64,000 nucleotides of DNA from Flavobacteriaceae bacterium CRH (GTDB lineage: Bacteria; Bacteroidota; Bacteroidia; Flavobacteriales; Flavobacteriaceae). The translations under genes and the position numbers were made by a program. The stretch is taken from the NCBI GenBank assembly GCA_001507425.1, contig LMAJ01000016.1, positions 1-64,000 on the forward strand, given 5' to 3'. Positions 24,555 through 33,761 of the stretch are shown in pieces (the first letter of the stretch is position 1; every line of letters begins with the position of its first letter). Under the pieces are notes generated by a model. It ran no database searches. It saw nothing but the letters and a program-made list of their open reading frames with translations, and had not been told where the DNA came from.

Positions 24555-24580
24555 AAACGCCTCAAAAATTGAGGCGTTTA
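24555..24580 (-). terminator. Terminator of the RND efflux operon
   Basis: AAACGCCTCAA and TTGAGGCGTTTA form an 11-bp stem around three A, 28 bases past the stop of the outer-membrane factor gene. The stem sequence is shared with 23871-23896. Confidence 0.85.
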
Positions 24581-24607
24581 AATTATTTCAATAAGCAGGG
24601 CTGAATA

Positions 24608-26011
24608 CTATTTCCATCCGCCGCCTAAAGCACGATACAACTCAACTAATGCCTGAAGCTTTTGTAAATTATCGTTTACTCCGCTCAATTGTGCTGCCAA
24701 AAGATTTTGTTGCGACGTTAATACATCAGTATAATTGGTAGCAGAACTGTATTCTAAAAGTTGTTGCGTAAAATCGACTGCTTTTGTCAATAATTCAATT
24801 TGTCTGGCTCTAGAATCTTGTTTTTCTACAGCCATTTGATACGCATACAAAGAGTTAGAAACTTCTTGTCCGGCAACCAAAAGACTTTGTTGAAAGCTGT
24901 TTAATGCCTGAATTTGTTGCGATTGTGCAGTTGTTAATCTGGCTTTGTTCAGACCTTGATTAAAAAGTGGTTGTGTCAAACCTCCTATCAAAGAATAAAA
25001 AACAGAATTTGTAAAGAAGTCCGTCAATTGCAAATTCGAAAATCCGCCGCTTGCTGTAAGCGTTAAACTTGGATAAAAATAAGTTCTGGCTAAATTAGTT
25101 GATTCAAAAGCAACTCTGAAATTCAATTCAGCCTGACGAACATCAGGACGATTTTGAAGCAACTGAGAAGGCAAACCTATCGCAATATTTTCAGGAATTT
25201 GCTGATCGCCCAAAACGCCTCTGTCAATTTCTCCGGGAGCTTCTCCTAAAAGAATATTCAATGCATTTTCGGTTTCGCGAATGCTTTGTTTCAAATCCGG
25301 AATCAAAACTTCTGCTGCATAACGATTGGCTTCACTTTGCACAACGGCAGCACCGGTAACAATGGCACCTTCTTTTAAAGATTTAATTGTTTCTACATTT
25401 TTGATACGGCTTTCTAATGTTTCTTTTGTTATTTCAAGTTGTTTATCATAAGCTAATAACAAGAAATAATTGTTGGCGATATCTGAAATCAATTGCGTTT
25501 GAACTGCTTGTTTTGCCGCATCTGTAGCAAGATAAGAAGCAAAAGCCGATCTTTTCTTACTGCTTAATTTTCCCCAAATATCTGCTTCCCACGAAGTGCT
25601 TAAACCTAGTTTATAAGTGGTTGTTAAGGTATTGATATTAATTCCTGCCGGAAAATTCAATCCTGCTTCTGATTGTTTAGTGTGCGTTACATTCGCATCA
25701 ACATTCAAAGTTGGATAATATGCCAGTTTGCTCTGACGTAAAGTAGCACGCGACTGAACAATATTTTCAATAGCATTTTTAAGATTCAGGTTCTGATCTA
25801 AACCTTTTTGAATTAAAGCATTCAGTTTAGCATCTTTAAAAACACTTTGCCAGGGCATATCTGCAATAGTTGTAGAATCCGCAGCAGCCTGATCTCGGAA
25901 TAACTTTTCCGTCGAAACCGTCTTGGGACTTTCGTATTTTTTGGTAACACAGGCACTCAAAAGAGTGGCTGCGATTACCATTAAAATATATTTATTTGAA
26001 CTATGAGTCAT
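24608..26011 (-). CDS. RND efflux outer-membrane factor (NodT/OprM family)
   Basis: The 467-residue lipoprotein has a signal ending AATLLSACVTKKYE (lipidated cysteine at residue 21) and two outer-membrane-efflux repeats of about 200 residues each, rich in coiled helices (LNLKNAIENIVQSRATLRQS). The conserved RPDVRQAELNFR lies near residue 295. It forms the trimeric exit duct that docks to the adaptor and pump encoded upstream. It is the last gene of the three-gene operon, 22 bases after the pump gene. Confidence 0.92.
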   Translation of the reverse strand: MTHSSNKYILMVIAATLLSACVTKKYESPKTVSTEKLFRDQAAADSTTIADMPWQSVFKDAKLNALIQKGLDQNLNLKNAIENIVQSRATLRQSKLAYYPTLNVDANVTHTKQSEAGLNFPAGININTLTTTYKLGLSTSWEADIWGKLSSKKRSAFASYLATDAAKQAVQTQLISDIANNYFLLLAYDKQLEITKETLESRIKNVETIKSLKEGAIVTGAAVVQSEANRYAAEVLIPDLKQSIRETENALNILLGEAPGEIDRGVLGDQQIPENIAIGLPSQLLQNRPDVRQAELNFRVAFESTNLARTYFYPSLTLTASGGFSNLQLTDFFTNSVFYSLIGGLTQPLFNQGLNKARLTTAQSQQIQALNSFQQSLLVAGQEVSNSLYAYQMAVEKQDSRARQIELLTKAVDFTQQLLEYSSATNYTDVLTSQQNLLAAQLSGVNDNLQKLQALVELYRALGGGWK

Positions 26012-26033
26012 CTTTGTTTTCTTAATTAAATTA

Positions 26034-29000
26034 TTACTCTTTATGAGCTTCTAATAGTTGTACTTCCTCGTCGTCATCTTCATCATAACCTTCTTTTGCA
26101 GGACCGCTAACTTTTTCCTGTAAAGTCTGGAAAATGATAAACAATACCGGAATAACAAATACCCCTAAAATGGTTCCAATTAACATTCCCCCAACGGCAC
26201 CTGTACCAATAGATTTGTTACCAACAGCTCCTGCCCCCGAAGCAAACATTAAAGGTACAAGTCCTAAAATAAAAGCGAAAGATGTCATTAAAATTGGTCG
26301 TAAACGTGCTACGGCACCTTCAATTGCAGATTGAACTATAGGAAGACCTTTTCTTCTTCTTTCCAAAGCAAATTCGACAATCAAAATACCATTCTTGGCC
26401 AGTAATCCAATAAGCATGATTAGCGAAATCTGCAAATAAATATTACTGTTTAATTTGAATATAATGGAGAACAAATACGCTCCTGCCAATCCAAAAGGAA
26501 TTGATAATAATACTGCAAATGGCAATATATAACTCTCATATTGTGCACTTAACAAGAAGTAAACAAACACAAGACACAAGATGAAAATGAAAATAGTTTC
26601 ACTTCCTGAAGCTAATTCTTCACGTGTTAATCCTGAGAATTCATAACCATAACCTGCAGGCAATTCTTCTGCCGCAACTTCTTGAATTGCTTTAATTGCA
26701 TCTCCGGAACTGAATCCGGGATTTGGCGCTCCGGTTATAGAAATCGAAGTAAACAAGTTAAATCTTGAAATAGATTCCGGACCAAAAACTCTTGTCATTT
26801 TTACAAACTCTGTAATTGGTGCCATATTTCCTGCACTGTTTCTAACGAAAATTTTGTTCAACCCTTCAGTATTTGTACGGAATTCAGGAGAAGCCTGGAT
26901 CATAACGCGGTATTGTTTTCCGAATTTATTGAAATTCGAAGCATACAAACCTCCATAATAACCTTGCATTGTTGACAAAATACTATTTACAGAAACCCCT
27001 GCATCTTTAGCTTTTGCCAGATTGATATCCATCATATATTGAGGGAAACCAGGATTAAATGGCGTTGTTGCGTATTGTATTTCAGGACGTTTTGATAATT
27101 TTTCAAGAAAATCAGTATTGACTTTATAGAATTCTGCCGTTGTGTGACCTCCTTTATCCTGAAGCTGAAATTCAAATCCACCACTTTGTCCAAATCCCTG
27201 AATCGTTGGTGGAGAAATGAAGAAGATATTAGCTTCACGAATTCCGCTAGTTTTAGCAAAAAGCTGACCAATTACGTCGTTTACACTTAAATCACGTTTG
27301 TCCCAGGTTTCCAGTTTTACAATAACCATACTGTAAGCACTTCCCGCTCCTGCCGTAAAGTTTTGCCCTACGATACGAAGCGTATTTTTAACGCCCGGAA
27401 TCGTCTTGGCAATACTGTCTACCTTCTTGGCAATAATATCAGAACGTTCCATAGATGCTGATGGCGGCAAACTAATATTGGCGAAAACAGTTCCCTGATC
27501 TTCCGCAGGAACGAAAGCTGACGGCGTAGTTTTCATCATATAAAATAATGCTGCACCGGCAATAAGAATAGAAGCCAGAACAATCCATTTTTTAACCGAA
27601 AGAAAACTTACTGAACGCTTATATCGCTCTGTTACGTTATCGAATGCAACGTTAAACGAAGTATAAAATCTTTGTAAATAACTTTTGTGTTTATGGTCGT
27701 CAGCATGCGGTTTTAAAAGTAAAGCACATAAAGCCGGACTTAAAGTCAAGGCATTTATCGCCGAAAGAATAATCGCAACGGCTAACGTAATACCAAATTG
27801 TTTGTAGAAAACCCCTGTTGAACCTGTAATAAACGTTACCGGAATAAATACCGCCGCCATTACAAGCGTAATCGAAATAATCGCTCCGGAAATTTCATCC
27901 ATTGCATGGATTGTAGCTTTCTTAGCCGATTTATAACCGTGATCTAATTTAGCGTGCACCGCCTCGACGACGACAATCGCATCATCGACCACAATACCAA
28001 TGGCTAGTACCATTGCAAAAAGGGTTAATAAGTTAATCGTAAACCCGAATAAATTCAGGAAGAAAAATGTCCCTACAATTGCCACCGGAACCGCAATTGC
28101 CGGAATTAAAGTTGATCTGAAATCCTGAAGGAAAATAAATACTACAATAAAAACCAAGATAAAAGCTTCGATCAAAGTATGAATTACTTTTTCAATAGAA
28201 GCATCCAGATTTTCGTTAACGTCTACAAGAAGCGTATATTTTACCCCTTTTGGGAAGTTTTTTGCTGCTTCTTCAATCAGTTTTTTAGAGTTGTTGATTA
28301 CATCACGTGCATTAGATCCAGGAGTTTGGCTAATTGCCATCGCTGCAGATTCTACACCGTTTGTTTTAATGGTTGCAGAATAACTTAAAGATCCAAGCTC
28401 TACTTTTGCAACATCTTTCAATCGCAGCATTTGTCCGTTTCCAACAGATTTTATGACGATATCCCCAAATTCCTGAGCGCTTGTTAAACGTCCTTTGTAT
28501 TTAATTACATATTGAAATGCCTGATTTCCGTTTTCACCAAATTTACCTGGCGCAGCTTCAATATTTTGTTCTGCCAAAGCAGCCGAAATATCACTCGGAA
28601 TCAGTTTGTATTGTTGCATGATATCCGGTTTCAGCCAGATTCTCATCGAATAATCTTTTGCTCCAAAAACCGTTACGTCTCCTACTCCAACGACACGCTG
28701 GATTTGAGGAACAAGATTGATCTTTGCATAATTTTGAAGGAAAGTCTGATCATACGCTTTATCATCACTATATAAAGAGAAAATTAATAAGTTACTACTC
28801 TGGCTTTTGGTTACGGTAACACCGGCCTGAGTTACCTCTACAGGTAATAAACTTGTTGCTCTTGAAACCCTGTTTTGCACGTTTACCGCTGCTAAATCAG
28901 GATTTGTTCCTACTTTAAAGAATATTTTGATAGAAGCATTTCCGTCATTGGTTGCTGTAGAAGTCATGTACGTCATGTTTTCTACACCATTAATTTGTTC

Positions 29001-29198
29001 TTCCAGCGGAATTACAATACTTTTCAGTACCACATCAGCATTAGCTCCCGTATAACTTGCCGAAACGTTTACCGTTGGCGGAGCAATATCGGGATATTGA
29101 GAAATAGGAAGCGCTACCAATCCTAAAACACCCAGTATGACAATAATAACAGATATTACCGTCGAAAGTACTGGTCTTTGTATGAATATTTTAAACAT
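26034..29198 (-). CDS. RND efflux pump permease (HAE1/AcrB family)
   Basis: The 1054-residue inner-membrane pump has 12 expected membrane helices and two large periplasmic loops. The N-terminal FKIFIQRPVLSTVISVIIVI and the proton-relay helix GIVVDDAIVVVEAV (residues about 400-413, with the DD pair) are intact. PADQGTVFANI-like and GLLAKNGILIVEFA motifs mark the second half. It exports hydrophobic drugs or toxic metabolites using the proton gradient, together with the adaptor (six bases upstream) and the outer-membrane factor (downstream). Confidence 0.94.
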   Translation of the reverse strand: MFKIFIQRPVLSTVISVIIVILGVLGLVALPISQYPDIAPPTVNVSASYTGANADVVLKSIVIPLEEQINGVENMTYMTSTATNDGNASIKIFFKVGTNPDLAAVNVQNRVSRATSLLPVEVTQAGVTVTKSQSSNLLIFSLYSDDKAYDQTFLQNYAKINLVPQIQRVVGVGDVTVFGAKDYSMRIWLKPDIMQQYKLIPSDISAALAEQNIEAAPGKFGENGNQAFQYVIKYKGRLTSAQEFGDIVIKSVGNGQMLRLKDVAKVELGSLSYSATIKTNGVESAAMAISQTPGSNARDVINNSKKLIEEAAKNFPKGVKYTLLVDVNENLDASIEKVIHTLIEAFILVFIVVFIFLQDFRSTLIPAIAVPVAIVGTFFFLNLFGFTINLLTLFAMVLAIGIVVDDAIVVVEAVHAKLDHGYKSAKKATIHAMDEISGAIISITLVMAAVFIPVTFITGSTGVFYKQFGITLAVAIILSAINALTLSPALCALLLKPHADDHKHKSYLQRFYTSFNVAFDNVTERYKRSVSFLSVKKWIVLASILIAGAALFYMMKTTPSAFVPAEDQGTVFANISLPPSASMERSDIIAKKVDSIAKTIPGVKNTLRIVGQNFTAGAGSAYSMVIVKLETWDKRDLSVNDVIGQLFAKTSGIREANIFFISPPTIQGFGQSGGFEFQLQDKGGHTTAEFYKVNTDFLEKLSKRPEIQYATTPFNPGFPQYMMDINLAKAKDAGVSVNSILSTMQGYYGGLYASNFNKFGKQYRVMIQASPEFRTNTEGLNKIFVRNSAGNMAPITEFVKMTRVFGPESISRFNLFTSISITGAPNPGFSSGDAIKAIQEVAAEELPAGYGYEFSGLTREELASGSETIFIFILCLVFVYFLLSAQYESYILPFAVLLSIPFGLAGAYLFSIIFKLNSNIYLQISLIMLIGLLAKNGILIVEFALERRRKGLPIVQSAIEGAVARLRPILMTSFAFILGLVPLMFASGAGAVGNKSIGTGAVGGMLIGTILGVFVIPVLFIIFQTLQEKVSGPAKEGYDEDDDEEVQLLEAHKE

Positions 29199-29204
29199 TT
29201 TTTC

Positions 29205-30359
29205 TTATTTTAAATCGGCGTATACAGTTTGCGCATTTTGGTTTTGAGGTTTAATCTGCGTTCCGTCTTTAAGCGTTGCAACTCCCTCTAAAACAATTTC
29301 GTCCCCGGCTTTTAAACCGCTTGTTACTACATAATAATTTCCGGCTTTATTGTCTAAAATCGTAATATTTGTATTTTTTGTTTTTCCGTCTTTTCCAACG
29401 GTTACTGCGAAAATTTTATCCTGAAGCTCAAATGTTGCGCTTTGCGGTATAATCAATCCTTCTTTTACTTCGTTCGGAATTCTTACGGTTGTGCTGCTTC
29501 CGCTTCTGATAACGCCTCTTGGATTTGGGAAACGAGCTCTGATGTTTACTGTACCGGTTTCAGTATTAATTAAACCGTTTACCGTTTCAATTCTTCCTTT
29601 TTCTTCATAAGTTGATCCGTCTGAAAGTAATAAGGAAACTTGAGGAAATTCTTTGATTTTTTGAGCCAGCGTTCCTGTACTTTGTGTAAAGTTTAAAAGT
29701 ACTTTTTCGTTCATTGCAAAATAAGCATAAACGTTTCCAATACTTGAAACTGTTGTTAAAGGATCTGCGTTATTAGAGCTTACTAAACTTCCTAAACGAA
29801 ACGGGATTGAACCTACAACTCCGCTAACAGGACTTGTAACGGTTGTATAACCAAGATTCACCTTTGCATTTACCAAAGCTGCATTGGCCTGCGCCAAAGT
29901 TGCCAAAGCCGACTCATAATTATATTGTGCCGATTCTAAATCATATTTACTAATGATTTCTTTTTCAACTAAAGGTTTTACTTTATTTACAGCCAATTTT
30001 GCTGAACTTACCGCTGCCTGAGCGCTTTTGATACTGGCAGATGCCGTACGAACCTGTTGCTCATATTCAGGAGCATTAATTTTAAATAGAGGTTGTCCGG
30101 CTTTTACAACGGCACCTTCATCTACATAAATTTTCTCAATATATCCTTCAACACGCGGTCGGATTTCTATATTTTGCTGTCCTTGTATACTTGCCGGATA
30201 ATCAGTATTTAAAGTTGCTGATTCTGGCTGTAACGTTAGTGTTTTGTATTCTTTAACTTGAGGTGCACCTGCGGCCTGAGCCGATTTGTCGTCTTTATTA
30301 CCACACGAGGCGATGATAACTGATGCTGCTAAAATGCTTAAAAAAGATTGCTTATTCAT
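29205..30359 (-). CDS. RND efflux periplasmic adaptor (membrane fusion protein)
   Basis: The 384-residue lipoprotein (signal ending ASVIIASCGNKDD, lipidated cysteine near residue 19) has the MFP order: a lipoyl half with IEIRPRVEGYIEKIYVDEGA VVKAGQPLFKI, an alpha-helical hairpin (about 105-165), the second lipoyl half TVTSPVSGVVG, and beta-barrel and membrane-proximal domains ending EIVLEGVATLKDGTQI. It links the pump to the outer-membrane duct. As the first gene of the operon, its upstream region (30360-30621) is shared with the divergent LytS-type kinase. Confidence 0.92.
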   Translation of the reverse strand: MNKQSFLSILAASVIIASCGNKDDKSAQAAGAPQVKEYKTLTLQPESATLNTDYPASIQGQQNIEIRPRVEGYIEKIYVDEGAVVKAGQPLFKINAPEYEQQVRTASASIKSAQAAVSSAKLAVNKVKPLVEKEIISKYDLESAQYNYESALATLAQANAALVNAKVNLGYTTVTSPVSGVVGSIPFRLGSLVSSNNADPLTTVSSIGNVYAYFAMNEKVLLNFTQSTGTLAQKIKEFPQVSLLLSDGSTYEEKGRIETVNGLINTETGTVNIRARFPNPRGVIRSGSSTTVRIPNEVKEGLIIPQSATFELQDKIFAVTVGKDGKTKNTNITILDNKAGNYYVVTSGLKAGDEIVLEGVATLKDGTQIKPQNQNAQTVYADLK

Positions 30360-30467
30360 TGGATAAATGTGTGATTTCTATATTTACGTTAACAAAATAA
30401 AAGAATTAAGATACGCAAAAAATATGGAATAGACGAAGAGCCAGACACAGTCGATAGAGATAAGCTT

Positions 30468-30526
30468 AGAGCCGATGGATTTTTTTTAAAACTAAACAAG
30501 TGTTTAATTTTAAACTCGTCGGCTCT
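30468..30526. promoter_or_regulatory. Long hairpin in the efflux/kinase divergent promoter
   Basis: AGAGCCGATG (30468-30477) pairs with CGTCGGCTCT (30517-30526), allowing one G-T. Inside, TTAAAACTAAACA pairs with TGTTTAATTTTAA, so almost the whole 59 nt can fold. It lies between the efflux operon and the histidine kinase gene and may be a regulator site or attenuator. Confidence 0.5.
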
Positions 30527-30621
30527 AAAATGGTTTTTACGGACTGTAAATCTCTATTGAGCGATTGGTGCAAAATGGCATTCAAATAAAATGTAATATT
30601 GTCAAAAAAATATAACTTATA

Positions 30622-31677
30622 ATGTCAATTAACATTTCCAAAAACATTTCAAGACCTTATTTATTTGCCGGGATACACATTTTTGGTTGGTTGTTATTGG
30701 GGTTTATCATGCTGTTTTACATACCTATAACATGGAATGTAGTGCTTCCTACTGTTTTTTGGCTTTGGCAAATGATCATATTGGTTTTATTGATTATCAT
30801 TTTCTATTATAATGCCAAAATCATAGTTCCAAAAACGATAATAAAAAACAATACTTCACCTTATTTAATTTGGGCTTTCCTTGAGATTATTGTAATGCAG
30901 CTTATCGCTTATTTTTTTACTTCTCAAACAGATCTTCATACAAAAGTGAGTTTGGTTTTAGGATTTAAAAAATACAGAAATCCCTATTTCGACAATTATG
31001 TCCTAATGCTTACTTTATTGGTTTTAGGAATTAGTACAAGCTGGTCGATGCTCCAGCATTGGCAGAAAGCTGCACAGCACAAACAAAAACTGGAACAGGA
31101 TAAAACAATGGCCGAATTGGCGATGCTTAAAGCGCAGATTAATCCGCACTTTTTCTTCAATTCCTTAAACAGCATTTACTCGCTTACGTATACAGATATT
31201 GAAGATTCAAGAAATGCGTTGCACACTTTGAGCCGAATGATGCGATACCTTTTGTATAGTACAGAAGAAACCACAACATTGCTCAAAGAAGCTGAATTTA
31301 TGCGGGACTTCATCGCTTTGATGAAACTTCGTGCCAACAGTAAATTAACAATTACAACAGACATTCCACAAAAGATTCACGATTACCCAATTGTTCCGAT
31401 GTTATTACTACCTTTAGTAGAAAATGCTTTTAAACACGGTGTGCATGCTACCGATAAAAGTGAAATTCATATTTCGCTTACGCAGAATGGAAGCACGCTT
31501 GAATTTGAAGTAGAAAATACCTATTTCGAAAAATCTTCAACATCAGATGAAGGTGGCATTGGGCTAACAAATACAAAACGCAGGCTGCATTTAATTTATC
31601 CACAAAAACATTCACTGACAGCCGGTATTGCTAAAAACGGAATGTACAATGTAAAACTGCAAATAACTTTAGAATAA
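30622..31677 (+). CDS. LytS-type sensor histidine kinase
   Basis: The 351-residue kinase has four hydrophobic segments in the first 145 residues and a short coiled linker. The His_kinase domain has LKAQINPHFFFNSLNSIYSL (phospho-acceptor H176). A HATPase domain with LPLVENAFKHGV (N box) and GGIGLTNTKRRL follows. Its stop codon overlaps the start of the LytTR regulator by one base (TAATG). The pair is divergent from the RND efflux operon, so membrane stress or a pump substrate could be the input; this is inference. Confidence 0.9.
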   Translation: MSINISKNISRPYLFAGIHIFGWLLLGFIMLFYIPITWNVVLPTVFWLWQMIILVLLIIIFYYNAKIIVPKTIIKNNTSPYLIWAFLEIIVMQLIAYFFTSQTDLHTKVSLVLGFKKYRNPYFDNYVLMLTLLVLGISTSWSMLQHWQKAAQHKQKLEQDKTMAELAMLKAQINPHFFFNSLNSIYSLTYTDIEDSRNALHTLSRMMRYLLYSTEETTTLLKEAEFMRDFIALMKLRANSKLTITTDIPQKIHDYPIVPMLLLPLVENAFKHGVHATDKSEIHISLTQNGSTLEFEVENTYFEKSSTSDEGGIGLTNTKRRLHLIYPQKHSLTAGIAKNGMYNVKLQITLE

Positions 31678-32408
31678 TGACAATATTAAAATGTATAGCT
31701 GTCGATGATGAACCTTTAGCGTTAAAATTGGTGCAGACTTTTATTGAGCAAACGCCTTTTTTAGAATTAACAGCCAGTTGCGATAATGCGGTTGAAGCTT
31801 TGACATTAATTCGTGAAAAGCAGCCAGATGTTGTTTTTTTAGACATTAACATGCCAAACTTAACAGGAATGGAATTAGCCAGGCTTTTGCAGGAACAACC
31901 GGGACCAATACCAAAAATCGTTTTTACTACCGCTTATAACCATTATGCAATTGAAGGTTACCGCGTAAATGCCGTCGATTATCTTTTAAAGCCTTTTAGT
32001 TATGAAGAGTTTTTGCGCGCCGCCAATAAGGTTTTGCAAATAACAGAAGATACTTCGAATCATTTTCAGACTATTACGGCAGACGATGAATTTATTTTCT
32101 TAAAAGTAGAATATCAATGGGTTAGAATTTCCCTTAAAGATATCTCCTATATAGAAAGTTTAAAAGATTATGTAAAAGTACATATAGACGATTCTCAAAA
32201 ATCTGTCCTTTCGCTAATATCTTTAAAAGCTTTAGAAGAAAAATTGCCTTCCTCAAAATTTATGAGAGTACATCGTTCTTATATTGTTTCTCTGGATAAA
32301 ATTAGTGCAATCAGCAAAAACTCTATATTTATTGATAAAGCAGAAATAACCGTTGGAGAGCAATACAAAGAGACTTTTAAGTCAATTGTTGAAAAATGGA
32401 TCAAATAA
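31677..32408 (+). CDS. LytTR family response regulator
   Basis: The 243-residue protein has an N-terminal receiver (phospho-acceptor D56 in VVFLDINMPN, conserved K near 105) and a C-terminal LytTR DNA-binding domain (residues about 140-240, with ISYIESLKDYVKVH and MRVHRSYIVSLDKI). It acts with the kinase encoded directly upstream. LytTR proteins bind paired direct repeats, and likely targets include the kinase promoter and the divergent efflux operon. The next gene follows after 14 bases. Confidence 0.92.
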   Translation: MTILKCIAVDDEPLALKLVQTFIEQTPFLELTASCDNAVEALTLIREKQPDVVFLDINMPNLTGMELARLLQEQPGPIPKIVFTTAYNHYAIEGYRVNAVDYLLKPFSYEEFLRAANKVLQITEDTSNHFQTITADDEFIFLKVEYQWVRISLKDISYIESLKDYVKVHIDDSQKSVLSLISLKALEEKLPSSKFMRVHRSYIVSLDKISAISKNSIFIDKAEITVGEQYKETFKSIVEKWIK

Positions 32409-32422
32409 AAAATTAAAATATC

Positions 32423-32716
32423 ATGGAAAAAAGATCAAACAAATATCATTTAACATTGAGCCTAAAGCAATATGCAAATGGCGATACGCAACCGGCAAGA
32501 GAACTCGGAATTGAATTTGACAATCATGACGAAATATTTAGCATAATTGAAAGAATAAAAGAGAAAAATATTTTCGACAGCGAATCTGAAGCAACACAAT
32601 TTGCACTTGGTCTAAAATTGTTCAGCGAAATTAAACTGAAGCACCGAAAAAATCCTTTGTTTGAAGAATTGAATGACGTATTTCCTGTTTTTATGAAAAA
32701 ACTTAAGAGTTTGTAA
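32423..32716 (+). CDS. DUF3861 domain protein
   Basis: The 97-residue cytoplasmic protein matches DUF3861 in layout: YHLTLSLKQYANGDTQPAREL at the start, then FDNHDEIFSIIERIKEK, and the conserved end LGLKLFSEIKLKHRKNPLFEEL. The biochemical role of the family is unknown. It follows the LytTR gene by 14 bases, so it may be cotranscribed. A long inverted repeat begins 13 bases after its stop. Confidence 0.75.
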   Translation: MEKRSNKYHLTLSLKQYANGDTQPARELGIEFDNHDEIFSIIERIKEKNIFDSESEATQFALGLKLFSEIKLKHRKNPLFEELNDVFPVFMKKLKSL

Positions 32717-32729
32717 GAAGTAAGGTTTA

Positions 32730-32812
32730 CCACGAATTACACTAATTTTCACGAATTATTTTTCTTAAATGTAACTAATGCTATTATTCGTGGAAATTAG
32801 TGTAATTCGTGG
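32730..32812. repeat. Interspersed inverted repeat, ACGAATTACACTAATT family
   Basis: A 27-nt arm (32730-32756) is matched inversely at 32786-32812 with one mismatch, around a 29-nt centre. It could double as a terminator for the kinase/regulator/DUF3861 transcript. It is unrelated to the other repeat families in the window. Confidence 0.75.
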
Positions 32813-32857
32813 CGAAAAAATTCCGCTTTATTCCTTAAATTAGTTTCAAAATTTAAA

Positions 32858-33748
32858 ATGATGGAGAAACTTACCAAAGAAGATATCAGTCAGGAAGTAT
32901 TTGATTTATATGACGATTATGCTCATAATAAAATCAACAGAAGGCAATTTGTCGAAAAACTGTCCATATTTGCCGTTGGAGCCGTTACGCTGCCTTCGCT
33001 TTTAAGTTTTATGACGCCGAATTATGTCGACAGCATTTTGATTCCGCCCACAGATCCAAGAATAAAAACAGGTTACATAAATTATGAATCTCCCAAAGGC
33101 GGCGGAACCATTAAAGGACTTCTCTCCCAGCCTTCTGAAACCAAAAAGAAATTACCCGGAATAATTGTCGTACACGAAAATCGAGGTCTTAATCCGTATA
33201 TTGAAGATGTTGGCCGACGAGCTGCCGTAGAAGGTTTTATTACGCTTGCTCCAGACGCTTTATCGCCTTTAGGCGGTTATCCGGGCAATGATGATGCAGG
33301 GCGTGAATTGCAAAAAAAACGTACCCGCGAAGAAATGCTGGAGGATTTTATCGCTGCTTATGAACATCTAAAAGCACATAAAGACTGCAACGGCCACATT
33401 GGCGTAGTCGGCTTTTGTTTTGGTGGATGGATTTCGAATATGATGGCCGTAAAAATTCCAACTTTGCGTGCAGCCGTTCCGTATTACGGCGGGCAACCCA
33501 CAAAAGAAGAAGCAGAACTCATAAAAACGCCGCTATTATTGCATTATGCAGGTTTAGACACACGTGTAAACGAAGGCTGGCCTGCTTTTCAGGAAATCCT
33601 CAATAAAAATAAAGTCGAAAATACGGCTTATTTTTATCCAAACGTAAATCATGGTTTTCATAATAATACTACACCAAGATATGACGAAGCCGCTGCCAGT
33701 TTATCGTGGACAAGAACTATTGATTTTTTTAAGGAAAAACTAAAATAG
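32858..33748 (+). CDS. Dienelactone hydrolase family protein with Tat signal
   Basis: The 296-residue protein starts with a helical leader, then NRRQFVEKLSIFAVGAVTLP (residues 27-46). This is a twin-arginine type export signal (RR at 28-29). The alpha/beta-hydrolase part has the DLH triad: nucleophile C187 in GVVGFCFGGW, D234 in GLDTRVN and H265 in NVNHGFHN. The cysteine nucleophile is typical of true dienelactone hydrolases. The substrate is unknown, probably a lactone or ester in the periplasm. The gene precedes the GlxA-type regulator by 13 bases. Start 32858 or the next codon 32861 are equally possible. Confidence 0.85.
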   Translation: MMEKLTKEDISQEVFDLYDDYAHNKINRRQFVEKLSIFAVGAVTLPSLLSFMTPNYVDSILIPPTDPRIKTGYINYESPKGGGTIKGLLSQPSETKKKLPGIIVVHENRGLNPYIEDVGRRAAVEGFITLAPDALSPLGGYPGNDDAGRELQKKRTREEMLEDFIAAYEHLKAHKDCNGHIGVVGFCFGGWISNMMAVKIPTLRAAVPYYGGQPTKEEAELIKTPLLLHYAGLDTRVNEGWPAFQEILNKNKVENTAYFYPNVNHGFHNNTTPRYDEAAASLSWTRTIDFFKEKLK

Positions 33749-33761
33749 AACTTTCTTTAAA

